A DNA stretch of 13,841 bases, taken from a bacterium (lineage in GTDB: Bacteria > Patescibacteriota > Minisyncoccia > UBA9983). The DNA lies in the NCBI GenBank assembly GCA_023244795.1, contig JAHFLR010000014.1, forward strand, positions 1 through 13,841, in the 5' to 3' direction. Under the pieces are notes generated by a model. The model had not been told where the DNA came from, ran no database searches, and saw only the letters and a program-made list of their open reading frames with translations. The number at the start of each line of letters is the position of its first letter. Position 1 is the first letter of the stretch. The translations under genes were made by a program, and so were the position numbers. Positions 12,004-13,841 of this stretch are shown here, one piece after another.

Positions 12004-13841
12004 ATGGATAAGAAATCTTCAAATAAAAACTTTAGCACTGAACGGGAAGGTCAGCTTCATTTTTTTAAGAATTTTGGAATAAATATCGACGAAGAGGATG
12101 TTTTAATTGCCAATACTGATGGTGTTTATAATGGTAATATTTTCGAATTTAAGCTCAATATTAATAATACACAACAAACACTTTTTCAGGCAGTCAAATA
12201 TCTTTCAAGGGCGAGAATTACTGGCCGTCCTGTGCCAAAAAATATTTTGCTTGTTTCTTTGAACCAGAGCAAGGTGTATGTTTTTGACAGCAGCGATTAT
12301 TTTGATGAAATTCATAAAATTTATTATGGCGGGGCAAGCAAAAATAATGACAGCTTTGAAATCAAAAGACAACCGCAGGAAATTAACTATTTAACAGATA
12401 TGGGGGCGGACAAGGTTCTGAAATTACTAAAAGAAAGCAATTTTACTAAAATTAAAATTGATGAAGATTGCATTGTCGGTTGGGCAGAGAAATTTTATAG
12501 AGAAAATCCAACTGCAAAGAAAAGTGATTTTCTCGATGATAAAGATGGCGGGGAAATTCGCAAGCCGATAAAATTAAAAGAATATATTTTGCCGTTCAGA
12601 GAAAAAACAAACATCAAGTTTAAGTATTTGATGGATAAGCTGAATGATAATTTGATAAAGAAAGAACTCGGTGCGTTTTTTACTCCGCCGGCTTACGCAA
12701 GAAAAGCTGTTGAACTTGTTCGCGGGGCAATCAAAATTGTTCCAAAAGGGAACGATTATATTATTTTGGATCGTTGTGCTGGAACCGGAAATTTGGAGGC
12801 GGAACTTTCCAAAGAAGAATTAGCGCACACTATTGTGAGCACTTATGAATATTATGAATACAAGGTTTTGTTAGAGCGATTTAATGGGCGAGTTCGACAT
12901 ATTATTCCACCGACAGATGATAATGTGGAGTTTTCCGCCGGCTTTGTGGCAAATGCCGATGCGTTAAGTGAAGAGTTTGTAAATAATGAAATTATCAAGC
13001 AATACCTCGATAATCCGAAATGCACAGTTATTTTATTTGAAAATCCGCCATATGCAGAAGCCGGAGCTATCCAAACAAATGAAGCAAGAACAGAACGAGG
13101 GGCTAGTTGGAAAAAAAGTTTCATAGCCCAGGAAATGAAAAATAAAGTTAAGGGTGTAGCAAAAAATGACCTAGCCAATTTATTTATTTGGTCTGGTTTT
13201 GAAAAGTATCTACGACAGGAAACAGATGGTTATGTTTTATTCTCCCCAGTAAAATATTTTAAATCACAAGATTTAGTGAATAAAAAATTTATTAAGGGTT
13301 TCATTTTTAATCGTAAACATTTTCATGCTGGTGCGTCAGCTCTGTCCTGTGTCTATTGGAATAATCTAGGCAAAAAACAAGACATTTTTGATATGGAGAT
13401 TTACGATTTAGATAATCAAAAGACTTTAGATACATCAGATGATGAGATACGATTTTTACAAAAACTTAAATTAAATAAAGTACATAATTTATTATCCGAT
13501 TTATATGACAAAAGGCAATTAAGTGATGATGAAAAAGGAATTACTGTTGGGTATGATGGGAAAGAAAGCAGGGATGTAAAAATTAGAATCTCTCCACTAC
13601 GCAGTAAAAATATTATTGGATATTTGGTTGCACAATCTTTTTCTTTTGAAAATCCAAGAATGTTATCAAATTTATTCAGGACAGCAATTTATAATGGCAA
13701 CGGTTTTTATCTTCGTAGCGATAATTATCTTGAAAAACTTCCTCTTTTTGCTGCGGGTAAATATCCAATAGAGGATAAATGGTACGAAAATGGAACGATT
13801 TTTAAGTCTTCGGATGGAGGTGATAAATACACAAAAGATAA
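12004..13841 (+). CDS. Type IIG-like restriction-modification protein (nuclease plus N6-adenine methyltransferase), 3' end beyond the window
   Basis: The frame stays open for 612 codons from the ATG to the window edge. The N-terminal part (about 1-130) has a PD-(D/E)XK-like nuclease signature: D39, then E48-F-K50 in NIFEFKL, then QAVKYLS (62-68) as a Q-x3-Y-like helix. After a helical linker (about 130-215) comes the methyltransferase. It shows GAFFTPPAYA (223-232), the F-T-P motif before motif I; motif I DRCAGTGNL (256-264) for SAM binding; and motif IV NPPY (347-350), the adenine-N6 catalytic motif. The missing 3' part should hold the target-recognition domain. Such one-protein systems methylate and cut DNA and protect against phage or plasmids. 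AT-rich, with a Shine-Dalgarno sequence, divergent from yebC. Alternative: a methyltransferase with an inactive nuclease-like domain. Confidence 0.85.
   Translation, partial: MDKKSSNKNFSTEREGQLHFFKNFGINIDEEDVLIANTDGVYNGNIFEFKLNINNTQQTLFQAVKYLSRARITGRPVPKNILLVSLNQSKVYVFDSSDYFDEIHKIYYGGASKNNDSFEIKRQPQEINYLTDMGADKVLKLLKESNFTKIKIDEDCIVGWAEKFYRENPTAKKSDFLDDKDGGEIRKPIKLKEYILPFREKTNIKFKYLMDKLNDNLIKKELGAFFTPPAYARKAVELVRGAIKIVPKGNDYIILDRCAGTGNLEAELSKEELAHTIVSTYEYYEYKVLLERFNGRVRHIIPPTDDNVEFSAGFVANADALSEEFVNNEIIKQYLDNPKCTVILFENPPYAEAGAIQTNEARTERGASWKKSFIAQEMKNKVKGVAKNDLANLFIWSGFEKYLRQETDGYVLFSPVKYFKSQDLVNKKFIKGFIFNRKHFHAGASALSCVYWNNLGKKQDIFDMEIYDLDNQKTLDTSDDEIRFLQKLKLNKVHNLLSDLYDKRQLSDDEKGITVGYDGKESRDVKIRISPLRSKNIIGYLVAQSFSFENPRMLSNLFRTAIYNGNGFYLRSDNYLEKLPLFAAGKYPIEDKWYENGTIFKSSDGGDKYTKD

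Noticed and set aside
12852-13178. Minus-strand frame of 108 codons within the type IIG-like gene.
   Set aside because: It is opposite motif IV of the methyltransferase; the plus frame carries recognised motifs.
1-13841. tRNA or rRNA genes, CRISPR arrays, insertion sequences, riboswitches.
   Set aside because: No CCA-ended cloverleaf candidates, regularly spaced repeats, transposase frames or recognisable riboswitch cores were seen by eye; no intergenic gap exceeds 300 bases.

Overview
The window looks like a chromosomal segment around the replication origin of a small-genome bacterium, most probably of the Candidate Phyla Radiation (Patescibacteria, Parcubacteria-like). This is an inference from compact genes, trimmed core proteins (a Jag/KhpB without its N-terminal domain, a YebC of only 180 residues), an almost complete lack of Shine-Dalgarno sequences before core genes, and the gene neighbourhood. 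No rRNA or tRNA gene is present, so placement rests on proteins alone. All 13 complete genes end in TAA or TAG.

Left part (1-4725): the classic origin block. A minus-strand cluster rnpA-yidC-jag (RNase P protein, membrane insertase, KH/R3H RNA-binding protein) diverges from plus-strand dnaA, dnaN and a small DUF721/DciA-like gene. The gap between rnpA and dnaA carries a perfect DnaA box. The 248-base gap between dnaA and dnaN carries several DnaA-box-like sites followed by a very AT-rich stretch with a DnaA-trio-like run, and is the best oriC candidate. The rpmH gene usually found beside rnpA is absent.

Middle (4722-8476): two minus-strand cell-wall genes, a bifunctional class A penicillin-binding protein that polymerises and cross-links peptidoglycan, and a membrane-anchored or secreted LysM-LysM-M23 endopeptidase that would bind and cut it. 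The peptidase gene is tail-to-tail with the DciA-like gene and overlaps it by 4 bases.

8477-9313: a visibly foreign unit: a GC-rich gene for a four-helix membrane protein of unknown family, with a strong Shine-Dalgarno sequence and its own GC-rich terminator, inserted between the PBP gene and tyrS.

9326-11856: tyrS (tyrosyl-tRNA synthetase) on the plus strand faces a minus-strand operon yebC-ruvC-small acidic ORF; the two units share a bidirectional terminator at 10536-10561. ruvA and ruvB are not here.

Right end (12004-13841): the start of a large gene for a type IIG-like restriction-modification protein (N-terminal PD-(D/E)XK-like nuclease followed by an N6-adenine methyltransferase), cut off by the window edge after 612 codons. 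It also has a good Shine-Dalgarno sequence and probably marks the edge of an accessory/defence region.
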